Source: Verrucomicrobiota bacterium | GTDB taxonomy: Bacteria > Chlamydiota > Chlamydiia > Chlamydiales > JAAKFR01 | Assembly: GCA_018239815.1 (NCBI GenBank) | Contig: JAFEGP010000011.1 | Span: 1 to 58,071 of the forward strand | Length of the DNA: 58,071 bases | Direction of reading: 5' to 3' | Shown: in pieces, positions 1 through 8,969 of the stretch | Numbering within the stretch: the first letter of the stretch is position 1 | Layout: each line of letters opens with the position of its first letter | Notes under the pieces: generated by a model | The model's database searches: none | What the model saw: the letters and a program-made list of their open reading frames with translations, nothing else | What the model was told of the DNA's origin: nothing | Translations under genes and position numbers: made by a program

Positions 1-2
1 CA

Positions 3-65
3 GTCATTCGACAATATATTGAACAACAGTCCTCTCCCACAGAAGAGAAAAAACCGTGTAAGTGA
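3..65 (+). CDS. 3' fragment of an unidentified gene cut by the window edge
   Basis: One frame is open from base 3 to a TGA at 63-65 and encodes about 20 residues rich in Q, S, E and K, the kind of polar tail seen at the end of many proteins. The last codons and the stop lie inside the 57-143 repeat, so the repeat supplies the C-terminus. Nothing can be said about function. Another frame is also open across this stretch, so the call is tentative. Confidence 0.25.
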   Translation, partial: VIRQYIEQQSSPTEEKKPCK

Positions 66-143
66 TGGCTACGCCATCCCAAAACATGGTTGCTCCTTAC
101 ATCCCACCCCTGAAGAAGTGGGTTTTACGGCGCAAAGGATAAA
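57..143 (-). repeat. ~86-bp hairpin-forming intergenic repeat, left copy
   Basis: It is an inverted copy of 57986-58071, differing by one substitution and one single-base indel. Read on the minus strand it gives a stem CCCACTTC/GGGGTGGG capped by TTCA, then a spacer, then the perfect hairpin GATGGC-GTA-GCCATC (78-64). It lies just 3' of the minus-strand LOG-domain gene and in the same sense. No T-run follows the hairpins, so it is not a classical intrinsic terminator. It could be a mobile REP/MITE-like element or an mRNA 3'-end structure. Confidence 0.85.
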
Positions 144-157
144 AATTAAGCGATCAA

Positions 158-2278
158 TTATTTATAAACCACAAAGCCTTCTTTAAAAACAGGTCCTTTT
201 TTACCGATATTGAGTTTGCCTGTAAAGAAATCTTTGTAGAGTTTGAGCGCTTGTTGAGCTGTTTCTACACAGAAGAAGCTGTTGCTGACCCATTCAGATC
301 CTTTGATTGTACCTGTTTCTAAATTCGTCTGAAAACGGCTTGTGATCTTTTTACTCCAATATTCAGGAGGGCCAAATAACAAAATGGGACCATTAGGTCT
401 AGCTCCTACTTTGTGACGCACTTCTTCTAAGCTAAATTCAAAATCTGTCCCGATTCCTCCTGTTACAAAAATAGGGAAGTCTAAATAGAATTCTGCTTGT
501 CTTTCGACCAGATGATCTAATCTGTAGGTCATCTTGGCTTCCACAAATGGGTTTTGTTTTTGTTCATTGACAACCCCTTTTGTTCCTTGTGCCTCAAAAT
601 CTACAATATTGGCACAAGAAAGTATGTTCAGAGCCTTAGCAACACGATTTCCCATTTCCATAACGCCAGGACCGCCTCCTGTCACAAGAGCAAGGGAAGT
701 CTGCTCATTAAACAGAGGATGCTCTAAGGAACTTTGCATATCAAGCAGGCCTTTGAAAAGTAGCATGAGCTCACTTTCAAACTTACCAGCATTGAGATTG
801 GAACCATAAAGACCAAAAAATGTAGCCTCTAAAAACAGTTTTCTCTTTGCTAAGGGTACAAACATGCCAGAGCTTTTGCCCGGACGTTGTAGATATTGCA
901 AAATCATGCCTGTGCGTCGATCAGCCCAGTACACAGGAGTGCCGCAGCTGACAAGGTCAATCAACATAGCTCGGTCTTCTTGCGAGAAAAATTCTCCGTG
1001 TGAACGCGATGGCATTTGAAAATATAGGCCCATCAAATGAGCTTTAACATGGTAAGAGAGGAGCATACGTTTAAGTAGAGGAGAAGGAAAATAGCGTGTA
1101 AAGAGTACACCCTGACTTGTGATTAATCCATTTTCAATGGCTTGTAAGAAGGGATAGCAAGGTTGCTGTTCAATATAGCGCTCAGCTAATAAAGCTTGTC
1201 GTTGATTGTGAGCAATACCAGGAAAAGACTGTAAAGGAGGATTGCAAACAATCCAATCTTTACCTGTCAGTTCTAGCATCTGGCTGCCTTTTACAATAAA
1301 TGTTGCGGCACGAAAATCTTGAGGATCGGGTCCATTATCAAAAGTTTTAAAAATGACAACAGGATCTTCCAAACATTCTTGTAATTGATCCCTATCTGCA
1401 AAAAACACATGTTCCCTGTGAGGTTCTAAGGTAAAAAATTCTAGAGGGATGTCATAAATTTCTTTGTTTGAGTTTCCAAACAGCTCATAAATATCCCCGG
1501 ATGCTTCAGTGTCGGGCTGCAAAATATTAGCACTTGTATGAGCAAAACCCTCGGGTAATAGGCTATCCACCACACGTGCAAAAACGGTGCGGATATGAAG
1601 AGGTTCAGAGGCAACAAGTAACATATGATCCTCTCCCACTAAACGAGGAACATCAGCAATCCAGCGCTGATGTAAACGGATAAGATTGCGAACAGGTAAT
1701 TGTTGTTTTAAAGCGCGGCCTAGTGTTGGGAAAAAGCCATGCACTGTTGTGTCATAATCGATTTTGCCTTCCCTTAAGGCTAAAAATGCAATCAGTCTTC
1801 CATCGATCTGTTCAATAGTAAGTTGTTTGCTACCCTGCATACCACCTAAGGATAGCAAAGGGCGACCTTCTCGATCAGAACGTCCAAACATGCGTACAAG
1901 ATAATCAGGATTATGAACAATACGACGATCGTCCGCAGCAAACAGTTTTCCTAAAAAAGCTCCTTCTTCTAAGAAAGGTAGCATTTCTTTTGCTAGATTG
2001 TTCATGGCGTAAATAGTCAAACGCAATTGGGCCCGACCATGTTGTGGATCTAAGACAATTTCGTTTGCCTTCGTGTTCAATCCAATTTGAGCTAGGGTGC
2101 TTTTAAGATTGAAGTCTACAAGATGCAGTGGGATGGAAAAACCTACAAAAGCTGGAGAAATATTTTCTATGACAACATCTACCTCCATTTGAGTAGGCTG
2201 ACGTGTGTGAAGCGTTGTGATTTTTCCATCTGGTGTGACCAGGTCGTAGTGACCGGGGATTAGGTAACCGTGATTCAT
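158..2278 (-). CDS. Large LOG-family (Rossmann nucleotide-binding) protein
   Basis: The C-terminal ~200 residues look like the LOG/lysine-decarboxylase-like family: GGGPGVME near residue 533 and TGGIGTDFEFSLEEV near residue 606, corresponding to the GGGxGxM and PGGxGTxxE nucleotide/ribose-phosphate binding motifs. The first ~500 residues match no family I recognise. At ~706 residues the protein is far longer than stand-alone LOG phosphoribohydrolases (~180-220 residues). I chose the ATG at 2278 because GGAAGAG lies 5 bases upstream; the ATG at 2290 has no ribosome binding site and its own codons form that site. Promoters are shared with the divergent phosphatase gene 70 bases away. In the second motif the usual Pro is Thr. 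Activity (nucleoside 5'-monophosphate phosphoribohydrolase) is only a family guess. Confidence 0.75.
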   Translation of the reverse strand: MNHGYLIPGHYDLVTPDGKITTLHTRQPTQMEVDVVIENISPAFVGFSIPLHLVDFNLKSTLAQIGLNTKANEIVLDPQHGRAQLRLTIYAMNNLAKEMLPFLEEGAFLGKLFAADDRRIVHNPDYLVRMFGRSDREGRPLLSLGGMQGSKQLTIEQIDGRLIAFLALREGKIDYDTTVHGFFPTLGRALKQQLPVRNLIRLHQRWIADVPRLVGEDHMLLVASEPLHIRTVFARVVDSLLPEGFAHTSANILQPDTEASGDIYELFGNSNKEIYDIPLEFFTLEPHREHVFFADRDQLQECLEDPVVIFKTFDNGPDPQDFRAATFIVKGSQMLELTGKDWIVCNPPLQSFPGIAHNQRQALLAERYIEQQPCYPFLQAIENGLITSQGVLFTRYFPSPLLKRMLLSYHVKAHLMGLYFQMPSRSHGEFFSQEDRAMLIDLVSCGTPVYWADRRTGMILQYLQRPGKSSGMFVPLAKRKLFLEATFFGLYGSNLNAGKFESELMLLFKGLLDMQSSLEHPLFNEQTSLALVTGGGPGVMEMGNRVAKALNILSCANIVDFEAQGTKGVVNEQKQNPFVEAKMTYRLDHLVERQAEFYLDFPIFVTGGIGTDFEFSLEEVRHKVGARPNGPILLFGPPEYWSKKITSRFQTNLETGTIKGSEWVSNSFFCVETAQQALKLYKDFFTGKLNIGKKGPVFKEGFVVYK

Positions 2279-2346
2279 AGACTCTTCCATAATCGATTTC
2301 TAAAAAAGAGTCGAAGAAAAATTCGATCCTATGCTAATCACCAGAT

Positions 2347-2919
2347 ATGGTTTTAAAAGAGATTTATATTTGTCGGCATGGTACGACCCAATGGTCCAAG
2401 TCTGGACAACATACTGGGCTTACAGATTTGCCTTTGCTTGAAGAGGGTAAACAGGCAGCAAAAAAACTTCAGCCTATATTGAGCAAAAAAAAATTTACAG
2501 CGGTATACTCTAGTCCTTTGCAACGAGCTGTAGAAACAGCTCATCTTGCTGGATATCCTTCGCCCATTTTGACAGATGCTTTGTTAGAATGGAATTATGG
2601 GGAATATGAAGGCAAAACAACAGCGGAGATTCGTAAAAAAGATCCAACATGGACAGTATTTGATTCTCCTATCCCCAAAGGAGAAAGTCTTCAACAAATT
2701 GAGCAACGCGCTCAAGAGTTCTTAGCTTCTTTGCAAGATCATGAAGGCAGCATTTTACTTTTTTCCAGTGGACATATTTCGCGCGTTTTAGGAGCAGTGT
2801 GGATAGGGTTATCTGCTTATTATGCTAAACACTTGGCTTTGTCGACCACTTCGGTATCAGTCTTAGGTTTTGAAAGGGAAGCCCCTTGCTTGCTTTTGTG
2901 GAACTTTGTACACGATTAA
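2347..2919 (+). CDS. Histidine phosphatase (phosphoglycerate mutase-like) family protein
   Basis: A 190-residue branch-1 histidine phosphatase. The phospho-acceptor motif RHGTT is at residues 10-14 (His11), Arg60 in SPLQRAVET binds phosphate, Glu81 is the likely acid, and the second catalytic His is H143 in SSGHISR. It is shorter than true cofactor-dependent phosphoglycerate mutases (~230-250 residues) and ends without the mutase C-terminal tail, so a broad-specificity or sugar-phosphate phosphatase is more likely than a glycolytic mutase. It is cytosolic, with no signal peptide. It is transcribed away from the LOG-domain gene and followed by 114 bases without a gene before the MYG1 gene. Confidence 0.85.
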   Translation: MVLKEIYICRHGTTQWSKSGQHTGLTDLPLLEEGKQAAKKLQPILSKKKFTAVYSSPLQRAVETAHLAGYPSPILTDALLEWNYGEYEGKTTAEIRKKDPTWTVFDSPIPKGESLQQIEQRAQEFLASLQDHEGSILLFSSGHISRVLGAVWIGLSAYYAKHLALSTTSVSVLGFEREAPCLLLWNFVHD

Positions 2920-3033
2920 AACTAATCTTTCCATTTTGTTATCCCTCATCCATCTTTTTAAGAAAAACAACTTCAAAAATAGGATTTTTCTTGAGAAAAT
3001 GACGTTTGTTTTGAACAATGAGCTGTTCTTCTG

Positions 3034-3933
3034 ATGCAAAATAAAGTTCCAAGAAGTGTTGGTGTTCATGATGGCATGTTTCATGCCGATGAGGTCACAG
3101 CTTGTGCCCTTTTGGTCCTTTTTGATCTTGTAGACCAAGATAAAATTGTACGTACAAGAGACCCTGATAAGCTTGCTTTATGTGATTACGTATGTGATGT
3201 AGGGGGTGTCTATGATTCTTCAGCAAAACTTTTCGACCATCACCAAATTTCCTATCAAGGACCTTTAAGTAGTGCAGGAATGATCCTGCTGTATCTTAAA
3301 GATACGCAAGCCATTGATCAAGAAGAATACAATTTTTTTCAAAACTCTTTGATTAAAGGGGTTGATGAACATGACAATGGTAAAGCTCCTCAATATTTAG
3401 GAATGTGTAGTTTTTCTCATGTCATCGCTAACTATGCTCCTATTAATTATCAAGCCACTGCTCAAGAAGTTGATAATTTGTTTTTTGAAGCTTTTCAATT
3501 TGCATTAGGACACTTAAAACGTTTGAAGGATCGATACACTTATACAAAAAGTTGTCGTAAGATCGTTCAAACGCAAATGGAGAAAAACAAGATTTGTCTT
3601 TTCTTTGAAGAAGCTCTGCCCTGGTTGGAAAGTTTTTTTGCTTTGGGTGGTAAAGACCATTCTGCGTTGTTTGTGATCATGCCTTCTCAGGGACATTGGA
3701 AATTGAGAGGCATACCGCCTGATTACGAACATCGTATGCAGGTGAGAGTGCCTTTGCCTCAACAATGGGCTGGTTTGTTAAGTGAGCAATTACAGCAAAA
3801 ATCAGGAATTAAGGGGGCTATTTTCTGTCATAAGGGACGGTTTATTTCTGTTTGGCAAACAAAAGAAGATGCCATCCAAGCCTTAAGATATGTTTTATGG
3901 CAAGAGGGTATAGATGATGCCAACATTATTTGA
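3034..3933 (+). CDS. MYG1/UPF0160 family metal-dependent hydrolase
   Basis: A 299-residue member of the MYG1 family, related to DHH phosphoesterases; eukaryotic MYG1 is reported as a 3'-5' RNA exonuclease. Visible motifs are VHDGMFHADE (residues 11-20), CDVGG (54-58), FDHHQ (DHH at 68-70) and DEHDNGK, all putative metal ligands. Length fits the family. It overlaps the following HIT gene by 20 bases, which suggests translational coupling. I recall the same pair side by side in Chlamydia trachomatis (metal-dependent hydrolase next to the HIT protein). The start ATG has only a weak ribosome binding site. Confidence 0.88.
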   Translation: MQNKVPRSVGVHDGMFHADEVTACALLVLFDLVDQDKIVRTRDPDKLALCDYVCDVGGVYDSSAKLFDHHQISYQGPLSSAGMILLYLKDTQAIDQEEYNFFQNSLIKGVDEHDNGKAPQYLGMCSFSHVIANYAPINYQATAQEVDNLFFEAFQFALGHLKRLKDRYTYTKSCRKIVQTQMEKNKICLFFEEALPWLESFFALGGKDHSALFVIMPSQGHWKLRGIPPDYEHRMQVRVPLPQQWAGLLSEQLQQKSGIKGAIFCHKGRFISVWQTKEDAIQALRYVLWQEGIDDANII

Positions 3934-4255
3934 ACGTATTATTGCACGTGAATTACCGGCGGATATTGTCTATGAGGATGAAGAGCTCATTGCTATCAAA
4001 GATAAATATCCTAAAGCACCTGTGCATTTGTTACTTATTCCTAAAAAAGTCATTCCCGATCTCCAGTCTTTATCAAAAGAGCATTTTTATCTTTTAGGCA
4101 AGATCGTTTCTGTAGCTCAAGAGTTAGCGATAAAATTTGAGTTGCTTCCAGACGGTTATCGTTTACTTACAAATAATGGAACGGATGCAGGTCAAACAAT
4201 TTTTCATTTGCATTTTCATCTTTTAGGTGGTCATGAACTAGGAGAGATGGGATGA
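3914..4255 (+). CDS. HIT family nucleotide-binding hydrolase
   Basis: A 113-residue histidine-triad protein of the Hint/PKCI branch. The active-site motif is HLHFHLL at residues 98-104 (His98, His100, His102), near the C-terminus as in the family. These enzymes hydrolyse adenosine phosphoramidates and related AMP-lysine adducts. The ATG at 3914 (or 3917) follows AGAGGG with good spacing and lies inside the end of the MYG1 gene. The gene shares ATGA with the next one, so three genes form one operon. Confidence 0.92.
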   Translation: MMPTLFERIIARELPADIVYEDEELIAIKDKYPKAPVHLLLIPKKVIPDLQSLSKEHFYLLGKIVSVAQELAIKFELLPDGYRLLTNNGTDAGQTIFHLHFHLLGGHELGEMG

Positions 4256-5961
4256 CAATGATTCCTGTTCTTTTGACATGTGCGTTGCTTGCAGATTTTT
4301 CTGATGATTTGAAGCGAATACAAGCACATTTAAAGGTAGGAGATGAAGCTGTTGCAGTCCTAGAAGCTCGAAAAATTGTTGAGAATTATCCCTCAGAACC
4401 AGTTAGCTATGTCACGTATATTACTGCTTTGGCTCAATCGGGAGATCTGACCCAAATGTTAGAGGTTTGGGACATGTTTGCTAAACTCTATCCCGAACAA
4501 GCACATCAACAGCGTGTGTTGGAGGCAATGTGCTGGGGTATTCTTCGTCAAGGTCGAGGATCTTCCACACTTTCTACACGTTTGCTTTCCATCATTGGGG
4601 CAACACTAACTCAAGATGCTTATGCTCTAGATTTTTTACTTAGTGGTCTGAGAGATTCTAATACAGCTATACGTGCCTTGTCTGTTGAATTAGCGTCTTT
4701 GCTGGGAGATCGTCCCTTAAAGGATGAGATTCTGCATCTACTAGCGCATGAAAAAAAACAAGAAGTACGTTTAGAAGTGCTAAGGGCTGTCGCAAAGTTA
4801 AGGCTTAGCGAAGCTTATGAAGAACTTTTGCGTATTGTTGAAAGTAAACATACTTCCGCGGAAGAAAGAGCTTTAGCCATTAGTGCTATTTTGGAGATCT
4901 CACAACACATCAATGCACAACAATTACATCGTTTAGCATCAGATCCTCGAGCTGCTTTGCGTCTGATTGCAGCTGAGATGATTGCTAAGTTTGAAGAACA
5001 CGATCAAGTTGATCTTTTAATAAAGTTGTCTCAAGACCCTCAGCCTGAAGTTGCAGCAGCTGCTCTACGTACGATAGGACTGTTACGTATTCCGCGATTT
5101 CAGAATAAAAGTATGGTAGAATATCTAAGACCGCTTACTAAGACTTCAGATTCTCTTGTTGGAATCACGGCGAGTTGGGGGATTCTTTTACACGATGAAC
5201 AGGAAGGTATAGAGGTCTTTCAGCACTGGATTATGCATGAGAAAGAAGATGTACGTGCTATGGCCGCTGCAGCTGTTGCAGCCGCAGGCCCTTATGGAGT
5301 ACAAGCAGCTTTAAAATTTCTCAAAATGACACATGATCCCTATGTACAGATCAACTTAGCTAAAGTGCTAGTTGGTCAAAGAGTGAATTGTGAAGAGGCC
5401 TGTCAAATCATCAATAATTTTTTGCTCAATCACCAAGAAAAATGGATGGAGGCTGAGAATGTGTTTGCGCCTTTAACACGCAGTCATTTATCTCATCGAC
5501 CTGGGATTCCTAACTATCCGGAAGTTGTGAATCAAACATTACGTTTGGAATGGATCAATGTCTTAGCTATGCTGGAATATCCCCATGCTGCCGAAGCTTT
5601 ACGTGCCTTTTTGCAATCTCGTCCCTATGGGGTCACAGGATTAGCGGCTGAAATGCTTTTAGGCGAGGGTGATGAAATGGCAATTGAGCACGTGCGCTCT
5701 TTGCTAGCAGATACTGATAAGCATATTCGTGCAGAAGCAGCTCTTGTTTTAGCCACATGGGGACGAGACCCATCCGCAATTCCTGTGTTATTAGAGGTCT
5801 ATCCAGAAGCAGATCGTATGCTCAAAATCAAAATTTTAGAAGCTCTTGGACGTATTGGTCATGTTTCGACGATTCCCTTTCTTATAGAAAGACTTAAAGA
5901 GCCTTCTATGAATGTGCGCATTATTGCCGCTTCTGTGTTAATTCAATCATTAAATCATTAG
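4252..5961 (+). CDS. HEAT-repeat protein
   Basis: A 569-residue, almost wholly alpha-helical protein. Residues ~1-80 look like a TPR-type helical hairpin region. From ~110 onward there are repeated ~31-residue units of HEAT/PBS type, for example LSVELASLLGD, VRLEVLRAVAKLR, AAAALRTIGLLRI, VRAMAAAAVAAAG, IRAEAALVLATWG and VRIIAASVLIQS. A short hydrophobic N-terminus (IPVLLTCALLA) could be a weak export signal, but it lacks a clear cleavage site. It overlaps the HIT stop by 4 bases. Such proteins are scaffolds for protein-protein contacts; no enzymatic motif is visible. ATG 4258 is an alternative start. Confidence 0.8.
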   Translation: MTMIPVLLTCALLADFSDDLKRIQAHLKVGDEAVAVLEARKIVENYPSEPVSYVTYITALAQSGDLTQMLEVWDMFAKLYPEQAHQQRVLEAMCWGILRQGRGSSTLSTRLLSIIGATLTQDAYALDFLLSGLRDSNTAIRALSVELASLLGDRPLKDEILHLLAHEKKQEVRLEVLRAVAKLRLSEAYEELLRIVESKHTSAEERALAISAILEISQHINAQQLHRLASDPRAALRLIAAEMIAKFEEHDQVDLLIKLSQDPQPEVAAAALRTIGLLRIPRFQNKSMVEYLRPLTKTSDSLVGITASWGILLHDEQEGIEVFQHWIMHEKEDVRAMAAAAVAAAGPYGVQAALKFLKMTHDPYVQINLAKVLVGQRVNCEEACQIINNFLLNHQEKWMEAENVFAPLTRSHLSHRPGIPNYPEVVNQTLRLEWINVLAMLEYPHAAEALRAFLQSRPYGVTGLAAEMLLGEGDEMAIEHVRSLLADTDKHIRAEAALVLATWGRDPSAIPVLLEVYPEADRMLKIKILEALGRIGHVSTIPFLIERLKEPSMNVRIIAASVLIQSLNH

Positions 5962-6099
5962 AAATCTGTTTGTTGATGGATTTCATGTCTGAAAAAGACC
6001 TTATGCAAGGATAGATATCTAACTTGGCAGATATTGATTTGTTGCTCATGTAAAGGAAAGAAGTTTGTCAAAAAATATTTTTTTGACATAGTTCGGTTT

Positions 6100-7281
6100 G
6101 TGGAAATTAAGGAGATTCAAAAGCGATTAATTGAGCATGGGCTTGATGGTTGGCTGCTTTATGATAGCCATGCTTCAAATCGTTTTATGCATGAGCTATT
6201 GAGACTTTCTCCTCATCTTGTTATGACGCGGCGTGTATTTTACTGGATTCCAGCGTCAGGAGAACCCATCAAGATTTTGCACCGTATCGAATTCGATTGT
6301 TTAGATAATTATTTAGGAACAACCCTGTTATACACTTCTTGGAATGATTTAGAGTCTCAACTTGCAGCAGTCATTGGCAAGATGAAACGCATTGCCATGG
6401 AGTATTCGCCTAAAAATGCAAATCCCTATGTGTCTGTTGTAGATGCAGGAACGGTGGAGCTAGTACGTAGCTTGGGCCCTGAAGTGGTCTCTTCTGATGA
6501 TTTACTTCAACATTTTACAAGCGTTTTGACAGAGGAGCAGCTGGTCACGCACAAGGCTGCTGCATCTGTTCTTGAACAGACAATTGATAATGTATGGGAA
6601 ATGATAGCGGATCGTCTAAGATTGGGGAAAAGAATCACAGATTATGATGTGCAACGTTTTATTTTGAGTGAATTTACAGCTAAAAAATGTATCACAGAAG
6701 AAGGTCCTATTTGTGCTGTAAATGCCGCCTCTTCTCACCCTCACTATCGAGCATCTAAAGAGCGTGCGATAGAAATCCAAAAAGGAGATTGGATTCTTGT
6801 GGATTTATGGTGTAAGCAAGATAGTCCCTATGCTGTCTATGCTGATATTACACGTGTGGCTGTCGCAGCGTCTGGTGCTACTCCCAAACAACAAGAAATC
6901 TTTTCCGTTGTACGTCATGCTCAGAAAAAGGCTTTAGAGTTTGTACAACAACGCTTTGTTTCTAATAAAATTGTACAAGGTTATGAGGTTGATAATGTAT
7001 GCCGTCAGTTTATTAAAGATAAGGGCTACGGAGAATTCTTTTTGCATCGAACAGGTCATAATATCGACACGCAAGTTCATGGTGCAGGTGCTCACTTAGA
7101 CAACCTAGAAACTTCCGATACTCGGAAACTGTTACCGGGTACCTGTTTTTCAATAGAGCCCGGTATTTATTTACCTGATGAATTTGGTGTGCGTTTAGAA
7201 CACGATGTAGTGATTAATCATTCTAAAGAAATAGAAATAACGGGCGGTATCGTGGAGAGCATAGCATGTCTCGTTGGATAA
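6100..7281 (+). CDS. pepP: M24 family metallopeptidase (Xaa-Pro aminopeptidase-like)
   Basis: A 393-residue protein starting at a GTG (6100) with the typical opening EIKEIQKRLIEHGLDGWLLYD. A TTG at 6034 would add 22 residues unlike the family. The creatinase-type N-domain spans ~1-150 and the pita-bread catalytic domain ~165-390. The five metal ligands are visible in order: Asp in LVDLW, Asp in YADITR, His in RTGHNIDTQVHG, Glu in SIEPGIYL and Glu in RLEHDVV. It should remove N-terminal residues preceding proline, using two divalent metal ions in the cytosol. No strong ribosome binding site precedes the GTG. The 3' end overlaps the next gene by 16 bases. Confidence 0.88.
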   Translation: MEIKEIQKRLIEHGLDGWLLYDSHASNRFMHELLRLSPHLVMTRRVFYWIPASGEPIKILHRIEFDCLDNYLGTTLLYTSWNDLESQLAAVIGKMKRIAMEYSPKNANPYVSVVDAGTVELVRSLGPEVVSSDDLLQHFTSVLTEEQLVTHKAAASVLEQTIDNVWEMIADRLRLGKRITDYDVQRFILSEFTAKKCITEEGPICAVNAASSHPHYRASKERAIEIQKGDWILVDLWCKQDSPYAVYADITRVAVAASGATPKQQEIFSVVRHAQKKALEFVQQRFVSNKIVQGYEVDNVCRQFIKDKGYGEFFLHRTGHNIDTQVHGAGAHLDNLETSDTRKLLPGTCFSIEPGIYLPDEFGVRLEHDVVINHSKEIEITGGIVESIACLVG

Positions 7282-8387
7282 TTTTAGGCTTGTTAATGAT
7301 GACAAGCCTCTTCGCTGGTCCTTGCGGTTCTTCTTCTCCCTTTGTCTTACCTGGTTGGTGGACGGATGTAGATTATCTCTTAGTCTGGCGTCGAGAACGT
7401 TATTATCCAGCACTTGCTACCACAAGCCCTATAGGTACCGTGCCAGCCAATGCTGGGGTGCTAGGCCTTTCCACAACATCCATTTTATTTGGTCAAGGCA
7501 ATATAGGGCGTTCCCCTGCTTCCGGTGTGCAAGGGGACATGGGTGTATGGTTGACTCGTTGTCTTGGTTTTGGGATAGGTGCTTTTAGTTTAGGAACTGA
7601 AAGTAAGGGCATTACCTATACAGGAAACGGAAGTGGAGTTCCTATTTTAGCCCGTCCTTACACTGATGTGACAGTGCCCGCACAAGCTTCACAGTTAATT
7701 TCCTATCCCACGCAGCAGTCTTACGCTGACTTCATTATTAATACAGATAATCGCATTTGGGGATTTGACCTTTACGCACGTTTACGCAGGATTTCAAAAA
7801 AAGCTATAGCCTGTGATCTGTTGGGAGGTTATTTTTCTACACAATTTACAGATTCGTGTGATGTGACAACATGGTCAGTTCCCGCAGGAGGAGTAGGAAG
7901 GTTACACCGAGAAGATCATTTTCATTGTCAAAACAATTATTATGCTGGGCTTGTCGGTTTTGATGTAGAGTGGCGTTTTTTAGGAGGAATACGTTTAGAT
8001 GTCACAGGAAAAGCTGGTTTAGGAAACATGGTACAAACCACAATTATTTCAGGAACTTCTACTACGGCAGGAGGAGCAACGAACCCTGGAGGCTTGCTTG
8101 CCTTGCCCTCTAATATAGGTAATTATTGCCAAGGTGTTTTTGAAGTTTGTACCTTGCTAGAAGGATTTTTGCGTTGCACGTTAGCAGGACATGTGAACAT
8201 GGAAGTGGGATACAACTTTTTCTACTTGCCAAGTGTGCAACTTGCAGGAAGAGCCATTGATATGAATCTTAATACAACTCAGCAAGATGGGGGAGCTTTA
8301 ACAGGAGCTATCGCTCCAACTTTTACCGCAGACACCCAAAGCTTCTGGACACAAGCATTAAGTGTCGGGCTGTATTTTGTTTATTAA
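7266..8387 (+). CDS. BBP7-type outer membrane beta-barrel protein
   Basis: A 373-residue exported protein. It has a signal peptide at ~1-17 (IILGLLMMTSLFA, cleavage near AGP), then the pattern of the BBP7 family (DUF1551) known mainly from Planctomycetes and environmental chlamydiae. The pattern comprises WWTDVDYLLVWRRE, GVLGLSTTSILFGQG, SGVQGDMGVWLTRCLGFGIGAF and a later GFDLYARLRRIS segment. Beta-strand alternation continues to the C-terminus, which ends in an aromatic residue (LYFVY), as barrel proteins do. It carries several cysteines, which in chlamydiae can contribute to the disulfide-linked outer envelope (inference). The 5' end overlaps the peptidase gene by 16 bases in another frame. 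Confidence 0.75.
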   Translation: MSRWIILGLLMMTSLFAGPCGSSSPFVLPGWWTDVDYLLVWRRERYYPALATTSPIGTVPANAGVLGLSTTSILFGQGNIGRSPASGVQGDMGVWLTRCLGFGIGAFSLGTESKGITYTGNGSGVPILARPYTDVTVPAQASQLISYPTQQSYADFIINTDNRIWGFDLYARLRRISKKAIACDLLGGYFSTQFTDSCDVTTWSVPAGGVGRLHREDHFHCQNNYYAGLVGFDVEWRFLGGIRLDVTGKAGLGNMVQTTIISGTSTTAGGATNPGGLLALPSNIGNYCQGVFEVCTLLEGFLRCTLAGHVNMEVGYNFFYLPSVQLAGRAIDMNLNTTQQDGGALTGAIAPTFTADTQSFWTQALSVGLYFVY

Positions 8388-8504
8388 TAATTTTAGCTTG
8401 TGTTTTTTTTGCAATGATCTTTCTATAGGTAGCATTTCGTGCTTGCCTCTAAAGAGCGAGCGTTTACACTGTTTGATGTTTTCAATTTTGGAAGGAGATC
8501 AGCA

Positions 8505-8969
8505 GTGTTACTTGCTATTAAAACATTTTTTCGTGCTTTCAAAGATCCAGAGGGAGCTCAACGTTTTTTAAATCATAAAAAAACAGAACAGTCCGCAGCC
8601 ACTCCTTTAATGGTTCTGAGTTTTTTGCAGAAACATGGTCGTCTTGTTGACTTCTTGCAAGAAGATATTTCCAAATTTTCAGATCATCAGATTGGTGCCG
8701 CATCACGTAAAATTCAGCAAGATTGCGCTCAGGCATTAAAAAAATTATTTGAAATCAAGCCTTTACTAGACGAGCTTGAGGGGAAAGAAATTGTTGTGCC
8801 TGCACAACACGATGAATCAAGAATTAAGGTTGTAGGTCATGTAAAAGGACCAGGTCCTTATAAAGGCATAGTAAGGCATCGGGGTTGGAAGGTAGAAGAG
8901 CAGCGTCTAACACAAGCTTCTCTACAAGATCAGGTCATATGTCCAGCTGAAATCGAGGTAACGCGATGA
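8505..8969 (+). CDS. DUF2760 domain protein
   Basis: A 154-residue protein with the DUF2760 hallmarks: an N-terminal helix LLAIKTFFRAFKDPEGA, a middle helical part, and a C-terminal GPGPYKGIVRHRGWKVEE block. I place the start at GTG 8505, because AAGGAG (8492-8497) lies 7 bases upstream; the open frame from GTG 8439 would add 22 non-family residues with no ribosome binding site. It overlaps the following Hsp70-type gene by 4 bases (ATGA). DUF2760 genes usually sit beside atypical Hsp70 genes, so it is probably a dedicated partner of that chaperone. The biochemical role is unknown. Confidence 0.85.
   Translation: MLLAIKTFFRAFKDPEGAQRFLNHKKTEQSAATPLMVLSFLQKHGRLVDFLQEDISKFSDHQIGAASRKIQQDCAQALKKLFEIKPLLDELEGKEIVVPAQHDESRIKVVGHVKGPGPYKGIVRHRGWKVEEQRLTQASLQDQVICPAEIEVTR

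Noticed and set aside
6034-6099. TTG-initiated N-terminal extension of the M24 peptidase
   Set aside because: The 22 added residues are unlike the family, and the GTG at 6100 gives the canonical N-terminus.
8362-8571. Short frame between the BBP7 and DUF2760 genes
   Set aside because: Overlaps both neighbours; the ribosome binding site at 8492-8497 serves the DUF2760 start.
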